Assembly (NCBI GenBank): GCA_029990175.1
Contig: JARKIP010000005.1
Span: 73,130,001 to 73,194,000 of the forward strand
Reading direction: 5' to 3'
From: Petunia secreta
Lineage: Eukaryota; Streptophyta; Magnoliopsida; Solanales; Solanaceae
DNA length: 64,000 bases
A program made the position numbers and the translations under genes. The notes under the pieces were generated by a model that worked only from the letters and a program-made list of their open reading frames with translations, was not told the DNA's origin and made no database searches. Of the stretch, positions 11,003 through 23,392 are shown piece by piece; position 1 is the stretch's first letter, and each line of letters opens with the position of its first letter.

Positions 11003-11964
11003 CTTGGCTTGTTACTACACTTGATCTTGAAGTTGTTACTACGCTTGATCTTGACTTGTTTAGTACTGCAAGTGAAGCACTTCCGCTATACTCCCTTCTT
11101 CTTGTTTTTAGAAAAAGAATAAAAACCTTTTCAACTTCTCTACTTCATTAATACTTATTCTCTCCAGTCAAAAAAAAAGAAAAGGCTTAAACTCCCGATG
11201 CAATTTTCATTAGTAATAATAATAATCCAAATGTGTCCTTGTTTTGTTAGTTTACTAACTCGTAAAAAAGAAAGCTATCAATTGATTTAAGATGTCAATT
11301 GTCAGGTGTTGATAACGTCTTTCCTAAAATATGAGTTTAGATTTTATAATTAAATTTATATTTAGTTGAGCCACATGCGACTGTTTTGTATCAAAATTCA
11401 ATCAGTTGATTGCTAGGTATGAACTAGATTGTTTGAAATTTATCCGGGAACGAAACGGGCAATAAACAAATCGAACAGAATAATACGGACGATAAAAAAT
11501 TAGTGATTAGTAAAGCAAGCAGGCAACTAAAAGATTAATTATACGGATGATAAGCGAATAAGCTGACTAATCAGTCAAGCTAGAGTTATGCGATCGAGCG
11601 AAATAACTTAGATGGTTGCTAGCAAAAAACGGGCGATAAATGCAAATAGTTGATTAATTAGCGATGATATGATCTTAAGTTGTTGATATCGTAAATAAGT
11701 GATTTTAATTAGAACCGATAAGAAAGCAACAACGACAATTAACAAATCGAATAGAAACAGTGATAATAATGAAAGCAATAAATAAATAAAATAGTAAATC
11801 TTATTGAATTGTTCGGATGCTCGTGCTCCAGTGGGGAGGTAAACTTCGTCTCCTCCAAAGTAACGCCAACCAACATTGTAACTCAGTGGTTAAGAAAATA
11901 ACAGTAGCGAAAGTGATTTAGGATGGCTAATAGAGAGTATACAGAATGCTAAAGGGAATTTAAC
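11003..11964. other. FKBP upstream region and uncharacterised repeat-like sequence
   Basis: No coding frame recognised. The first few hundred bases would contain the FKBP promoter, but no clear TATA box could be assigned. From about 11430 the sequence has the look of an old LTR or leader (many ATCGAA, GATAA and ACGGGC words) but no paired repeat or primer site was found. Confidence 0.35.
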
Positions 11965-12352
11965 TGTTCACGAGAATGTAAACTATAGAAAGGGGGGGTA
12001 GGGTTATTATATTTATAGCTACAGTGTCATAACTCTAGTTGAACTCCTCCTTTGTACATCTCTATATTATTTTATAACGTTGTTATCGACGTCCAACGGC
12101 TCCCCACAATAGCGGAGGTGGTCTTTTTTTGCTGTCCGGCAGTCGTAGTCCAATTCTTCTTTCTCGAGCTTTTTTTAAAATTTGAATATTCAATTGTTCA
12201 GGAGTATGTAAACTATAGAAAGGGGGAATATGGTTATTATATTTATAGCTACAGTGTCATAACCCTAGTTGAACTCCTCCTTTGTACATCTCTCTATTAT
12301 TTTATAACGTTGTTATCCACGTCCAACGGCTCCCCACAATAATGGAGGTGGT
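11965..12352. repeat. Tandem duplication, period 230 bp
   Basis: The 158-bp segment TGTTCACGAGAATGTAAAC...GGAGGTGG at 11965-12122 recurs at 12195-12352 with a handful of substitutions. Both copies hold a TATA-like GCTATAAATATAATAA on the minus strand, hinting at LTR or promoter origin. The 72 bp between them belong to the repeat unit but have only one copy here. Confidence 0.85.
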
Positions 12353-12699
12353 TAGAGATAAGGTTTATCCCCTGATTCAAATTGGGCAGTTGATTTCGTA
12401 ATAGTTGCGGCTAGTTTTTCGATTGGTTGATCTTCTCTAGCATCCATTACTATCCAGCTTCCTATGTCGAAGTTGATGCTGACTCGACACCGATGCTTAC
12501 GCTATGCTTCATATCACCAATCACGTGCAATGAGTGTGCGCCTGTATTTTTACCAATACAGATAAACCAAACACAAAAAGGGCGGGCTAGAGTTTGACAA
12601 TCCCTTAGTAAGAAGAGGTAACGTGAATCAAAACAGAAAATGGAAGTCACAACTTGTGTTTAACATTAGTAATATAGCGCAGCGCCCTTTTGATGCCTT
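12353..12699. other. No recognisable gene
   Basis: Mixed-composition sequence leading into a GC-rich repeat block. Only short incidental open frames on both strands. Confidence 0.35.
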
Positions 12700-12980
12700 T
12701 GCGCACGCAACGTCTCCGCACCACAGGCGGGCCAGACGAGGGTCAGTCGCTCGGCCGAGGGTCGGCCGTGCACTGAACGACTGTCGGTCGGCTAGACGAG
12801 GGCTAGTCGTGTGCTGGACGAGTGTCAGCTGCAGGCTTGAGGAGAAGCCTTGGCCATGTGCTAGACGAGTGCTAGACATATGCTAGACGAGGGCCAGCGA
12901 GGTGCTGGACGAGTGTCAGTTGGGCGCAGGCTGACCAGAGTGTCAGCCGTGCGAGCTGTGTGCGGGCACGAATGTCAGTG
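12700..12980. repeat. GC-rich degenerate array of GCTAGACGAG-like units
   Basis: Words such as GCTAGACGAGGG, GCTGGACGAGTGTCAG and GGCCAGACGAGGGTCAG recur at least seven times at uneven spacing of about 20-45 bp. The surrounding DNA is AT-rich, so the block stands out in composition. It has no convincing codon structure. Confidence 0.65.
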
Positions 12981-13884
12981 CCGCATGTTTTGGAGCTATA
13001 GTGAGAATCTTGGAATATAGGCTGAGGGCCTTGTTCCTAAGATGCTATAGAGTGTGCATACCAAGTTTGGTGCCGATCGGAGCTTGTTTCCCTATGGGCT
13101 TGACTTAGCCAAGAAGAAGTGGCATTGTGATAATTATGTCGATCTTCTGAGGGCTATATCTCGTTCCATGAGTATGGGAATGAGATGAAACTTCATGGAG
13201 GTGTGAAGGGAGTCAAGAGGAATCTCTAGGAATAAACGGCACCTCATTTGGAGGTCGGAGTGGAAAGTTAGACCCTTGTACGAATGGATCTTGACTCTTT
13301 CACCTTCAGAATCCAAGCATAACATTTAGAACACTCCACCCATTCACCCTGATAATTAACTCCTAATATAACCCCACCCATCAATTGTCGCCTACAATAA
13401 ATTGAAATGACCAACTATAAATATCAAATTGATATTAATTATACAAGAGGTTCCAAACGTCGACATTTTTGTTTGGAACATCCAAACTAGATGTTCCGAA
13501 CATATAAACATAGTTTCCCATTCATAAAGGCAAGGTGTTCTAAATTTCTAAAAAGACGTTCCATACATCATATTAGGGTATTCCGAACAATTACTGAGAA
13601 AATTCTAATATATTCATACGACGTGTAAAACGGTAACAATATGTTTGGAATTGTTGTTAGGACCATAGGAACGTCTAACAAGATGTTTAGAATTGCTGGC
13701 AAGATGTTCGAACAACCTGCATTCAAAACAAGAAGAAATAGGTAAAAGAATGTTCTAAAGTTAGTACACTTACAAGAGATGACTAAATGGACAAAATTAT
13801 ACAACAACAAGATTGTCCCTCTAATCGACACAGAAATGAGCAGTTTTGGCAGATTCAACTAAATCCCGTATAACCTAAATATAG
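12981..13884. other. No recognisable gene; GTTCCAAAC/GATGTTC-rich stretch
   Basis: From about 13440 to 13740 short words such as GATGTTCGAAC, TGTTCCGAAC and TGTTCTAAA recur on both strands. No open frame or known element was identified. This is the left flank of the Athila insertion. Confidence 0.35.
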
Positions 13885-13889
13885 GTGGT
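13885..13889. other. Target site duplication GTGGT (left copy)
   Basis: GTGGT immediately precedes the LTR and is repeated at 26425-26429 just after the other LTR. It fixes the element ends. Confidence 0.9.
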
Positions 13890-15232
13890 TGTTGCTCCCA
13901 ACGCACACGCAAGTATACGCGGTCGACAAGTAATAAAGTGATAAATCGAATATCGTTCCCACGAGGACTAAGCAGACTAATACTTCGTAAACAATTCCTA
14001 CAAACTACTCAGGGATCTTTTTCTTTGATTGTAAGAGATTTTATATATCTAAAATGCAGTAATTAAAGTGCTAGAGGTGTAGTCAAGCAATGAGAAATAC
14101 TTTGGTTGTTAACAATATCAAGGGGACGGTCCAGGGTCAGAGTTACGAACAATCCAGTTGATGTATCCAATTGATTCCACTTCTTAAATCCCGGGTTACT
14201 AACTGACAGAGTAAATGTAACTGTGAAAACCTTTCAGTTCTTCACAGTCTATGCAAGCTACTTCAATCCCTATATGTCTATGGGTTAAATCACATGCACG
14301 CATTAACGATTCATGTTATGAGTTAAACTAGGCAAGCAAGTATATGTCTATCCTACTCGCAAATTGGTTCCCCGGGTTCACAAATTAGTTCTATTCTTTC
14401 TTATTACGTAATTAAATTTCCTCTTTCGAGTTCAATCCAAAAACCATAGATGATGTATAATTATCGAGCTCTAACAATTACACATGTGAAATCAAGAAAG
14501 AATAAGTAACCCGTTATGGGATTCAATCAATGGGAATCAATCTTCAACAATCAACTTTCATGTAATACTCTAACCCTAGAACGTAAAGTTTAGCCACACA
14601 TATTCATAATCACAAGGCAATAATTTGGTGTAATAATGAAGTAAATGATGTAATAGATGAAAGATTAGGAATAAACCCTTGTTCAATGAGTATGTTGCTC
14701 TCAATATTGCTCCAAAGTATCAACTCCTATCAAAAACTAAGTAAAAGAGTATTTATAGTGTTTACAAACACCTAGTAATAAGTTAGACCCAATACTAGAC
14801 GGAATAGGAAGTGAAAAACCGCACAAGGGGCGCTATAACGGGCGCCCCGCGCCTCGTAAAGCGCCCAAACAAGCAGACCCCGTCGAATTCCGGGCGCTTT
14901 TGGGGCGCCCCACGTGAGGTATAGCGCTGGGGCACTGGGCGCTATAACTGGCGCGCCACGTGCCCCAAAGCGCCCAGCCAAATCGCCTTCTTCCTTGGTC
15001 CGAACTCGTGCTCGTGTCGTGCCCTCGTGTGCTCAATCCAATCCTCAATCATCTTCCAATCAACTCATGCTCAATCAAGCTCCAAAAAGCTCCAAATGCA
15101 CTGCGTAACAACCTACACACGCACGACATCAAATTAGTGTAAAACCACATTCACAAACTATCAAACGAGTGCAAAACAAGCCCAAACATGCGGAACTATT
15201 AAGGAAACCTTGGCATAAAATGCCAAACATTA
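13890..15232 (-). repeat. 3' LTR of the Athila-like element
   Basis: 1343 bp, colinear with 25082-26424. Its start next to the polypurine tract reads TAATG on the minus strand where the other copy has TGATG, so the terminal TG has mutated. It contains a minus-strand TATA box (14749-14758) and a GC-rich segment with repeated GGGCGC and GCGCTATAAC words (about 14825-14975). Confidence 0.95.
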
Positions 15233-15243
15233 CCACCCCACAC
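15233..15243 (-). other. Polypurine tract of the Athila-like element
   Basis: GTGTGGGGTGG on the minus strand directly abuts the 3' LTR, the site where plus-strand DNA synthesis is primed. Confidence 0.85.
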
Positions 15244-17090
15244 TTGAACCTTTGCTCGCCCTCGAGCAAGTCACATCTCACTTCCCAACCTAGGTAAAAC
15301 AGGTCTGCCTATGACTATGGTTGATATCGACCATTGAACCAATACACACATGACTACTATGGATCCACAACATGCCAACAATTATCAAAATCAAAAATAT
15401 GAGAACAACCACCGCAAAATAGCTCAAATGCAGAAACTCAACTTAATGCAACCATGCTCCCACAAAATCACACCTATCTACTCAACCAAGAACCATCAAC
15501 TTCACCTATTTCATGCAAACCACGTGCCCTCACCAATATGAAGCAAAAGAGCGCCCCCCCCCCCCCCCCCACAAATCACACACAAAATCAATATCATGAA
15601 TAGAACGGGGGAAATATAAATGAATTCACTCACTCTCATGAAAGTCTCACATGTCACACACAACGTACCATAGGCTTGCCCGTAGTGTAGGACTCCACTA
15701 ATGTAAGCTCATTCCAATCGGGATTAACTAGGACTTTAGAAAGGTCGTAATGCAGGCTAAGGGAGGGTAGGATACATATGGGAATAGTGACTACCTCCTA
15801 AGCACTTTAATACATCACATTCAAATTAAGCATCAATCTCATCAAGCCGCCCAACCAACACTTCTACACATACACCTTCTCACAAGTAGCATTTTTCTAT
15901 TAAGCACACCCTAGCAAGGAATGAATATCTTTTTCTCTTTTTATTTCTCTCTTTTTTTTTTATTTTCACAACTTTTTTCTTTTTTTTCAACTTTGCTATA
16001 TTTTTCTTTTCTTTTTTCAATTTCATCCAACCTTGCTAATGCTTTTCACTACTTCACAAATTTTACAATTATCCCTCTTCATTAGCTCCACTCAAAAGCC
16101 TCCCAAAATCCAACCACAACTCCAATCAACTACACAATATCAATAAAGTGCTTAAGGAGTAAGGGCCAAAAGAGTCAATTTAGAACAAATGGGTAGGCTC
16201 GGGATGTGGGTACCAACAAAAAGGGTCAAAGAAATCACAACAACAACAATTTTTTTCCAAGGTATATATGTAAGGGTAGGCAAGTAAAAGAAGGCCTTGT
16301 ATCATTTCCTGACTAGAGCGAACCTAGGATTTCGCTTTGCACACACACGGGGCAAGTTCTAGACATTAATATGCAACATGGAGTAAACAAGAACATGCCT
16401 CACACACACATCGCACATGGTTCACACAAAAAGGTTCCATCAACAACTCTCAACTAAGCATCTAGAATGCAACTTGTGGAAATTTAAGCACTCATGCACA
16501 AAGGTTAACAATCAAGTCAAGCAAGCGGACTCAAGCATCTCAAGGGGGTTGTTCCATGTTTTCCTCTAGGCATGCATCAAATTAAAACCAAGGACACCAC
16601 AAATAGCACATGCAATCAAGTTCAAGTCCACCGGTATCAAACAAATCAAAGGCACCTAGCATTCTACCTTTTTCCTTCATCTAGGGTCATCTACAACTAA
16701 CTATCCTAATCCTAAAAATGAAAATACTACCCGGTTCAAAGGCCTCCCCGTGGAAAAGAACCGAGGCCATAAGAAAAACCACGAAGTGGATGACATGTAC
16801 CACTAATAAAACTAAAAGGAAAATCTTTTTGAAATTTTTCATTGGTTTTCTAATTTTTTTTCTTTTTTTCATATATTAAAGCAAGAAATAAATCAAAATA
16901 AAGTCAAGTGACAAAAGAAAAATCCTATGGTACATGCATCCTAACCTCAAAAAAAAAAAAAATAGATAAAGGGCAGTACCCCACCCCACACTTAAACTAA
17001 GCAATGTCCCAGTGCGACAAAGAAGTAAGTGCAAAAGTAAAAGTACAAGAAAACTGCCCTGAAATTCGGGTGGTGCGCAGGAGTGTGGAC
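15244..17090 (-). other. Long non-coding tail between the env-like ORF and 3' LTR
   Basis: About 1.85 kb without a credible ORF. It contains C, T and A homopolymer runs (for example a C run near 15554-15570 and T-rich sequence near 15930-16020). A tail of this kind is usual for Athila elements. Confidence 0.6.
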
Positions 17091-18356
17091 CTAATCCTCC
17101 TCCTCATCAGAGCCACCGCCCTCAGCATCAGACGCCTCGACCTCACTGTCCGGATCGTTAGCAACAACATCTGAATCCGTGTTCTCATCCTCCTCCGGAG
17201 CCACCTCTCTAGCTCGAGTCATGCCCAGCAGACCCTTCGAGGTGTCCAGGAGAGGGATAGTGCGATCAATAGCAGCAAAATCTACGCCCGACCGCCGGGC
17301 CATCGCCTCCATCATCAAGTACTGACGCGCAGTCAAGTTGGCGTCTGCCTCCCGCCACTCATCTACCGTCAGTTTTACCGGTGCCGTAGTGGTCACACCC
17401 TTGACCGAAGCAATGTCAAATGGCTTCCCTATGTCAGGGACAATGCGATCCCCAATCTCATCTACGGGGACGCCAGACTGCTCCAAGTAACGGGTCAAGA
17501 GGTTCCCAAAGTACAATCTACTACATGAATTAGACTTCCGTTGCTCTTTCATAACGCGCAACATGTAGTAGCCAATGTTCACCGGCCGCCCAATCATAAA
17601 GAAGTACACCATGCACGCCCGAGTCTTGGTGACCTCGGAGTAATGGGAGGATGGTAGTATACGTGCATTGATGAACCGCATCCACACACGGGCCGGTTTA
17701 AGAAACTGCGAGAAATACATGAACTTGTGTCTTTCGGTGGCAATGCGCTCCCACTTGTGAGTGGAGCCCTCGCCACATAGGGTATCCCGCAGAGCCTTGT
17801 AATCAGGCTTTTTGATGTACTCTCTCAGATCATCATAGTCGGGGTCCTCGACCCCCAAAAAGGCATTCAATGCCGTAGGATCCAACTTCACTTTCACTCC
17901 CCGCACTGTCACCATATCATCCTCTTGCCATGCTTCCTCCGGCTCCCAGTTGGCATACAATTCTTGTACCATATCCAAGTTGGCGTGCCCCGGACTCTCA
18001 AACACCGAGTCCCATTTTAGAGCAATGATCGCCTCGGCCACACTTCTAAATTTTTGCATCACCCGTCTTTTATCAATGGCTTGCTCGGGTATGTACCCCG
18101 CAAGCCGCACACTCTTATACCATGTTTGACATTCACCCTTCTTTACAGAAGGGATGCCATAACGGGTCTTTCCTCCGGGACGTGGTATCGGCACCGCGTC
18201 CTTAGGAATCTTAGCCTTGCCTTTAGCCTTTGGTTTAGCCTTGGGCTTGGCCGGTGCCTTGCCCTTTTGCTTTATGGTGGAAGGCCCGGCTTGAAGTGTT
18301 CTCCTCGGGCCCGAAGCGGAGGAAGAGCTCTTGCTTGGCAAAGGAGTAGTCACCAT
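17091..18356 (-). CDS. Athila env-like ORF (putative plant transposon protein, about 421 aa)
   Basis: The chosen ATG (18356) opens MVTTPLPSKSSSSASGPRRT and lies just after a minus-strand acceptor-like TATTGTTGTATAG, fitting expression from a spliced subgenomic RNA; nine more in-frame codons lie upstream. The N-terminus is a lysine/alanine/proline-rich basic tail. The central part (LDPTALNAFLGVEDPDYDDL ... ARVWMRFINARILPSSHYSE ... RACMVYFFMIGRPVNIGYYM) resembles the putative plant transposon protein domain of Athila-type and related elements. The C-terminus is strongly acidic. A hydrophobic stretch (ACMVYFFMIG) could be membrane-seeking but no signal peptide is visible. The frame is intact, unlike pol. 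Its function is unknown; calling it envelope-like rests on position only. Confidence 0.8.
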   Translation of the reverse strand: MVTTPLPSKSSSSASGPRRTLQAGPSTIKQKGKAPAKPKAKPKAKGKAKIPKDAVPIPRPGGKTRYGIPSVKKGECQTWYKSVRLAGYIPEQAIDKRRVMQKFRSVAEAIIALKWDSVFESPGHANLDMVQELYANWEPEEAWQEDDMVTVRGVKVKLDPTALNAFLGVEDPDYDDLREYIKKPDYKALRDTLCGEGSTHKWERIATERHKFMYFSQFLKPARVWMRFINARILPSSHYSEVTKTRACMVYFFMIGRPVNIGYYMLRVMKEQRKSNSCSRLYFGNLLTRYLEQSGVPVDEIGDRIVPDIGKPFDIASVKGVTTTAPVKLTVDEWREADANLTARQYLMMEAMARRSGVDFAAIDRTIPLLDTSKGLLGMTRAREVAPEEDENTDSDVVANDPDSEVEASDAEGGGSDEEED

Positions 18357-18383
18357 GGTACCTATACAACAATAAAAGATCAA

Positions 18384-19552
18384 TGTGAGATGGATAGATA
18401 GGCACCAAAACTATACCATGCAAGCTCAATTGGTGGGGTACCACCCCACACTTATCACACATTCTATGTGTCAAGCACTCAACTCAATGGCACGAGCAAT
18501 CCCACACTTAAGCAAAACTAGCCTCGGGCAAAGTATGCCACGTTTTTGAATTTTTAAGATTAAGCTAGTGTGGGTGCCTCATGATCAATTCTTATATGTG
18601 TGCAACACCTAATGTCCATTAGAAGCCTAAGGAATGCATTGCTACTCAAGAATTCACAATGTTATTGAATTTTCATCATTGAGGCTTTTTCACAAACACT
18701 TGGTGTGCACAACTTGAAACTAGCAATTTCAATGAGTTTTGGAATGTGCCAACCCTCCCAAATTGTTGGGAGATCTCTTTTTACAAGTCACAAGTCATCT
18801 ATCTAGCACCATTAGCAATTTAAGCATAACAAGAATGAATTTTATGAGTAAACTTGTAACTAGCTAAGAAATCACCCATGAATCAAGAATAAGTGCAACT
18901 TACATGTTAATGAAGAGAAGAAGGGAAGAATTGACTTACTTGAATGTGTTAGAGTGGATTGCACAAGATTTGGAATGATTCCAATTGTTTAGAGGTGAAT
19001 TGGTGAGTGATTAGAGAGTAATTGGAGTGAAAATAGTGAAGAATTAGGTGTTAGGATCGGGTATAAGGGGATGGGGGTACCGGGTCGCGGGTCAAAACCC
19101 GTTTGACCCGGAAAACTTATAAAAAATCAGCTGGGCGCGGTAGGCCGCGCGGCGCGGGCCCAACGCGGTAGAAAAAATGGTGCTACTGCCTGCCTTGGCG
19201 CGATGGGGGGCGCGGGGCGCTTCCCAACGTGCCAGGCTCCTTTGCTTCAGCTTTTATTTTGCGCTTTGGGAGGCGCGGGGCACTCCCGAACGCGCCCGAG
19301 CACGTTTTTTCGCACCGATTTTCGATTCCAATTGTAAACCCAAGCGTGAGACATGTCTCGGGACGTCCCGTACCCCTCAATGCATTAATTTCACCTTGTT
19401 TAGCTCACCCGATTCCTACAAAAATGACACACAAAAACAACAAACTATGTGACACTATAAAACAAAAAAAAAATACTAAACTATTACAAGTACAAAATCG
19501 GGTTGCCTCCCGAGAAGCGCCTTAATTAACGTCGTGGCACGACGGGTATGGA
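18384..19552 (-). other. Non-coding spacer between pol and the env-like ORF
   Basis: No coding frame. At 19120-19320 it holds a GC-rich block (GGCGCGGGGCGC-like) echoing the LTR GC block. It may serve as the intron removed to express the env-like ORF. Confidence 0.5.
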
Positions 19553-22500
19553 TCAAGGGTCCCTCAAAGTAATTGAAGTGCGGTGATTTACCTCACCTCC
19601 CCAATAACGTTTCACCCGTTGACCATTAACTAAAAATGTGTTCTCAGAATCCGGGGCTCTCAATTCAACCGCTCCATGTGCGGCAACACGAACAACTTCA
19701 AAAGGCCCCGACCATCTCGACTTCAACTTGCCCGGAAATAATTTCAACCTCGAGTTGAACAACAATACAAGCTGCCCGGGCTCAAAAGAACGACGCTCAA
19801 TGTGCTTATCATGCCATTTCTTTGTCTGTTCCTTATATAATTTCGCATTTTCATACGCATGGAAACGGAACTCTTCAAGTTCATGCAATTGGAGCATCCT
19901 CTTCTCACCCGCTAAAGCCATATCAAGGTTGAGCTTTTGAATTGTCCAATACGCCTTATGTTCTAATTCAACCGGCAAGTGACAGGCCTTACCATAAACA
20001 AGCCTATATGGAGAGGTTCCAATAGGTGTTTTGAATGCGGTTCGATAGGCCCAGAGAGCATCATCTAACTTCATAGCCCAATCCTTCCTCGAGGCATTCA
20101 CCGTCTTCTCAAGGATTTGCTTGATCTCTCTATTAGACACTTCCACTTGGCCACTAGTTTGGGGATGATAAGCAGTAGCCACCTTGTGGCGAACCCCATA
20201 CTTAGCCAACAATTTATTGAACAACCGGTTACAAAAGTGCGTACCTTCATCACTGATTATAGCCCGCGGTGTCCCAAAACAAGTGAAAATATTCTTCTTC
20301 ACAAACTTCACCACCACACTCGCATCATTTGTTGGAAGTGCAATAGCTTTCAGCCATTTGGACACATAATCAACTGCTACTAGGATATATTTATGGCCCA
20401 TAGAAGGTGGGAATGGACCCATAAAATCAATACCCCAACAATCAAACAACTCAATCTCCAAGATATTGTTCAAAGGCATCTCGTGACGCCTAGTAATAGT
20501 CCCCGTTCATTGGCAACGATCACATTGCTTCACTAATGCGTGAGCATCTTTAAATAAAGTAGGCCAAAAGAAACCAGATTGGAGTACCTTTGCAGCTGTT
20601 CGATCTCCACCAAGGTGGCCACCATAAGGAGAGGAATGGAAGCTCTGTAGAATCGGCTCTACTTCTTCCCTTGGAATGCATCTCCTAGCTAGTTGATCAA
20701 CTCCTATCTTGTACAAATAGGGCTCATCCCACACATAAAATCTACTCTCATGAAGGAGTTTACGCTTCTGCTCAGCAGTTGTCGCAGGGGGATACACATT
20801 ACTCACAAGTAAATTTACCATGTCAGCATACCATGGCACCTCAGCTGCATCAAGAGCAAAAAGTTGCTCATCAGGAAATACCTCATTAATCTCGGGCCCT
20901 TCATCTACATGATCTCTATTCTCCAGCCTTGACAAATGATCAACAACTTGATTCTCAGTCCCCTTGCGGTCTCGAATTTCAACATCAAACTCTTGCAATA
21001 GGAGAACCCATCTAATGAGTCTAGGCTTGGAGTCCTTCTTTTCAAACAAATACCGGATTGCGGCATGATCAGTATAGACAACAACATGAGTGCCAACCAA
21101 ATAAGATCTAAACTTATCAAAAGCATAAACTACGGCTAGCAACTCCTTCTCAGTGGTGGTGTAATTTGACTGGGCTACATCAAGCGTCTTGCTTGCATAA
21201 TAGATGGAGTGAAAGATTCTTCCAATTCTTTGGCCTAGAACAGCCCCAATAGCATTATCACTCGAATCACACATCAATTCAAACGGTAAAGACCAGTCAG
21301 GAGCAATGATGATTGGTGCGGTCACCAACCTTTTCTTCAACTCTTCAAATGCTTTGAGACAAGCATCATCAAACACAAATTTCACATCTTTCTCCAACAA
21401 TTTGCACAAGGGAGTGGAAATTTTGGAGAAGTCCTTTATGAAACGTCTATAGAACCCTGCATGTCCCAAGAAACTACGCACCCCCTTAACAGAGATAGGT
21501 GGTGGTAATTTCTCAATAGCCTCAATCTTTGCTTTGTCAACCTCAATCCCTTGCTTCGACACCTTGTGCCCAAGTACTATGCCCTCTTGAACCATGAAGT
21601 GACATTTTTCCCAATTCAGCACAAGATTTGTTAATTCACAACGGCTCAGCACAGCATCAAGATTTCTCAAACAGTCATCAAAAGAGTCACCAACCACTGA
21701 AAAATCATCCATAAATACCTCCACAAATTTTTTCACCATGTCAGTGAAAATAGCCATCATGCACCGCTAAAAAGTCCCCGGGGCATTACACAACCCAAAT
21801 GGCATCCTCCTAAATGCATAGGTGTCATATGGACAAGTAAAAGTGATATTCTCTTGGTCTTCAGGGGCTATCACAATTTGATTGTAGCCCGAATACCCAT
21901 CCAAGAAGCAGTAATATTCATGCCCTGCAAGTCTATCCAGCATCTGATCAATAAAGGGAAGTGGGAAGTGATCTTTCCTGGTGGCCTTGTTCAGCTTCCT
22001 ATAATCAATGCAAATTCGCCACCCTGTAACAGTTCTTGTAGGAATCAACTCATTGTGCTCATTCTTCACCACTGTCATGCCCCCCTTCTTAGGAATACAT
22101 TGCACTGGACTCACCCACTTGCTGTCAGAGATAGGAAAAATAATACCAGCATCCAGCCACTTGATAACTTCTTTCTTCACCACCTCCTTCATAATTGGAT
22201 TTAGCCTCCTCTGCTGCTCTATGGATGGTTTATGATCTTCCTCCAAGAGAATTTTGTGCATGCAGAAAGAAGGACTAATCCCTCTAATATCAGCAATAGT
22301 CCAACCAATAGCTCTTTTGCGCTCTCGCAATACCCGCAACACCTTCTCAACCTGCACATCAGACAACAAAGAAGAAAGGATCACGGGTAAAGTATTACCT
22401 TCACCCAAATAAGCATAACGTAAATGCTCGGGTAAAGGTTTGAGCTCAAGATTAGGAGCTTTCTCAATAGACGATTTAGCAGGAGTTAAGGTCAACGGTC

Positions 22501-23392
22501 TATCAAGCTCCTCAAATTTCTTCCACCCTGGGATGAATCTACTCTGCATATTAAGAACCTCCAAATACTCTTCAATATCATCATCCTTCAGGATATCATC
22601 ATCATCATCACATAAGAGTGCCCGTGCTAAAAAATCAACATTAGAAGCCAAGAATGACCTCTCATCAGCAGTCAACTCATCATCTACCACTTTTACCATG
22701 GACAACTCTTCATAATGAGAAGGAAGCTGGGTAGCTCTAAACACATTAAACACAGCTTCTTCCGTATTCACCTTCATAATCATCTTTCCAGCTCTGACAC
22801 GAATAACAGCATCAGGAGTAGCCAAAAACCCTCTTCCCAAGATGAGAGGAACCTCAGGGTCAGCTTCATAATCAAGAATAATAAAATCAACGGGTAGTAT
22901 AAACTGACCCACTTGTACAAGCACATCCTCAATAATCCCCTCGGGGCATGTCAAAGATCTATCAGCCAGCTGCAGGGTCACAGTAGTGGGTCGGGGTTCA
23001 CCCAGGCCTAACTTCCTGAAAACTAAAGAAGGCATTAAATTCACACTAGCACCCAAATCACATAAAGCACGACCAACCTCATGTTCCCCAATTTTCAAAG
23101 GGATGGTAAAACTGCCAGGGTCCTTCAATTTCTCGGGAAGCTTGCTTCTAACTCTGGAACTACACTCCTCAGTGAGTGCAACTGTCTCAAACTCAGTCAG
23201 TCTTCTCTTGTTAGCAACAATATCCTTGATGTATTTAGCATATTTGGGAACATCCCGCAAAAGCTCCACCAAAGGAATATTTACCTGAATCTGACTCAAT
23301 ATCTCCAAGAATTTCTTGCATGCTGCATCAACTTTCTGCTTCTGAAGCCTCAGAGGGAAAGGTGGTGGTGGTCTCACAATAGCAGACTCGGG
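19553..23392 (-). pseudogene. pol: Athila-like pol: protease, reverse transcriptase, RNase H, integrase; broken by two internal stops
   Basis: One reading frame throughout, in three open pieces (23377-21767, 21760-20507, 20479-19553). Protease: LCDLGASVNLMPS. Reverse transcriptase: CFLDGYSGYNQI, FRRMPFGLCNAP, then FVEVFMDDFSVVGDSF with the FMDD catalytic box. RNase H: CDSSDNAIGAVLG, TEKELLAVVYAF, VVYTDHAAIRYLF. Integrase: an H..H..CDRC zinc motif, then the D-D-E residues in CWGIDFMGPF, ISDEGTHF and SGQVEVSNREI. The stops are TAG at 21767-21769, inside the conserved finger/palm of the reverse transcriptase just after LCNAPGTF, and TGA at about 20507-20509, just after the CDRCQ of the integrase zinc motif. 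The domains themselves are well preserved, so inactivation looks recent. Confidence 0.92.

Noticed and set aside
12623..12886. ORFs on both strands in the GCTAGACGAG array
   Set aside because: Both arise from irregular GC-rich repeats lacking stops by composition; no domain or codon pattern supports coding.
14772..15142. Short ORFs in the GC-rich block of the left Athila LTR (and identical ones at 25964-26334)
   Set aside because: They exist in both LTRs because the LTRs are copies, overlap on both strands and carry no protein features. They are by-products of GC-rich non-coding DNA.
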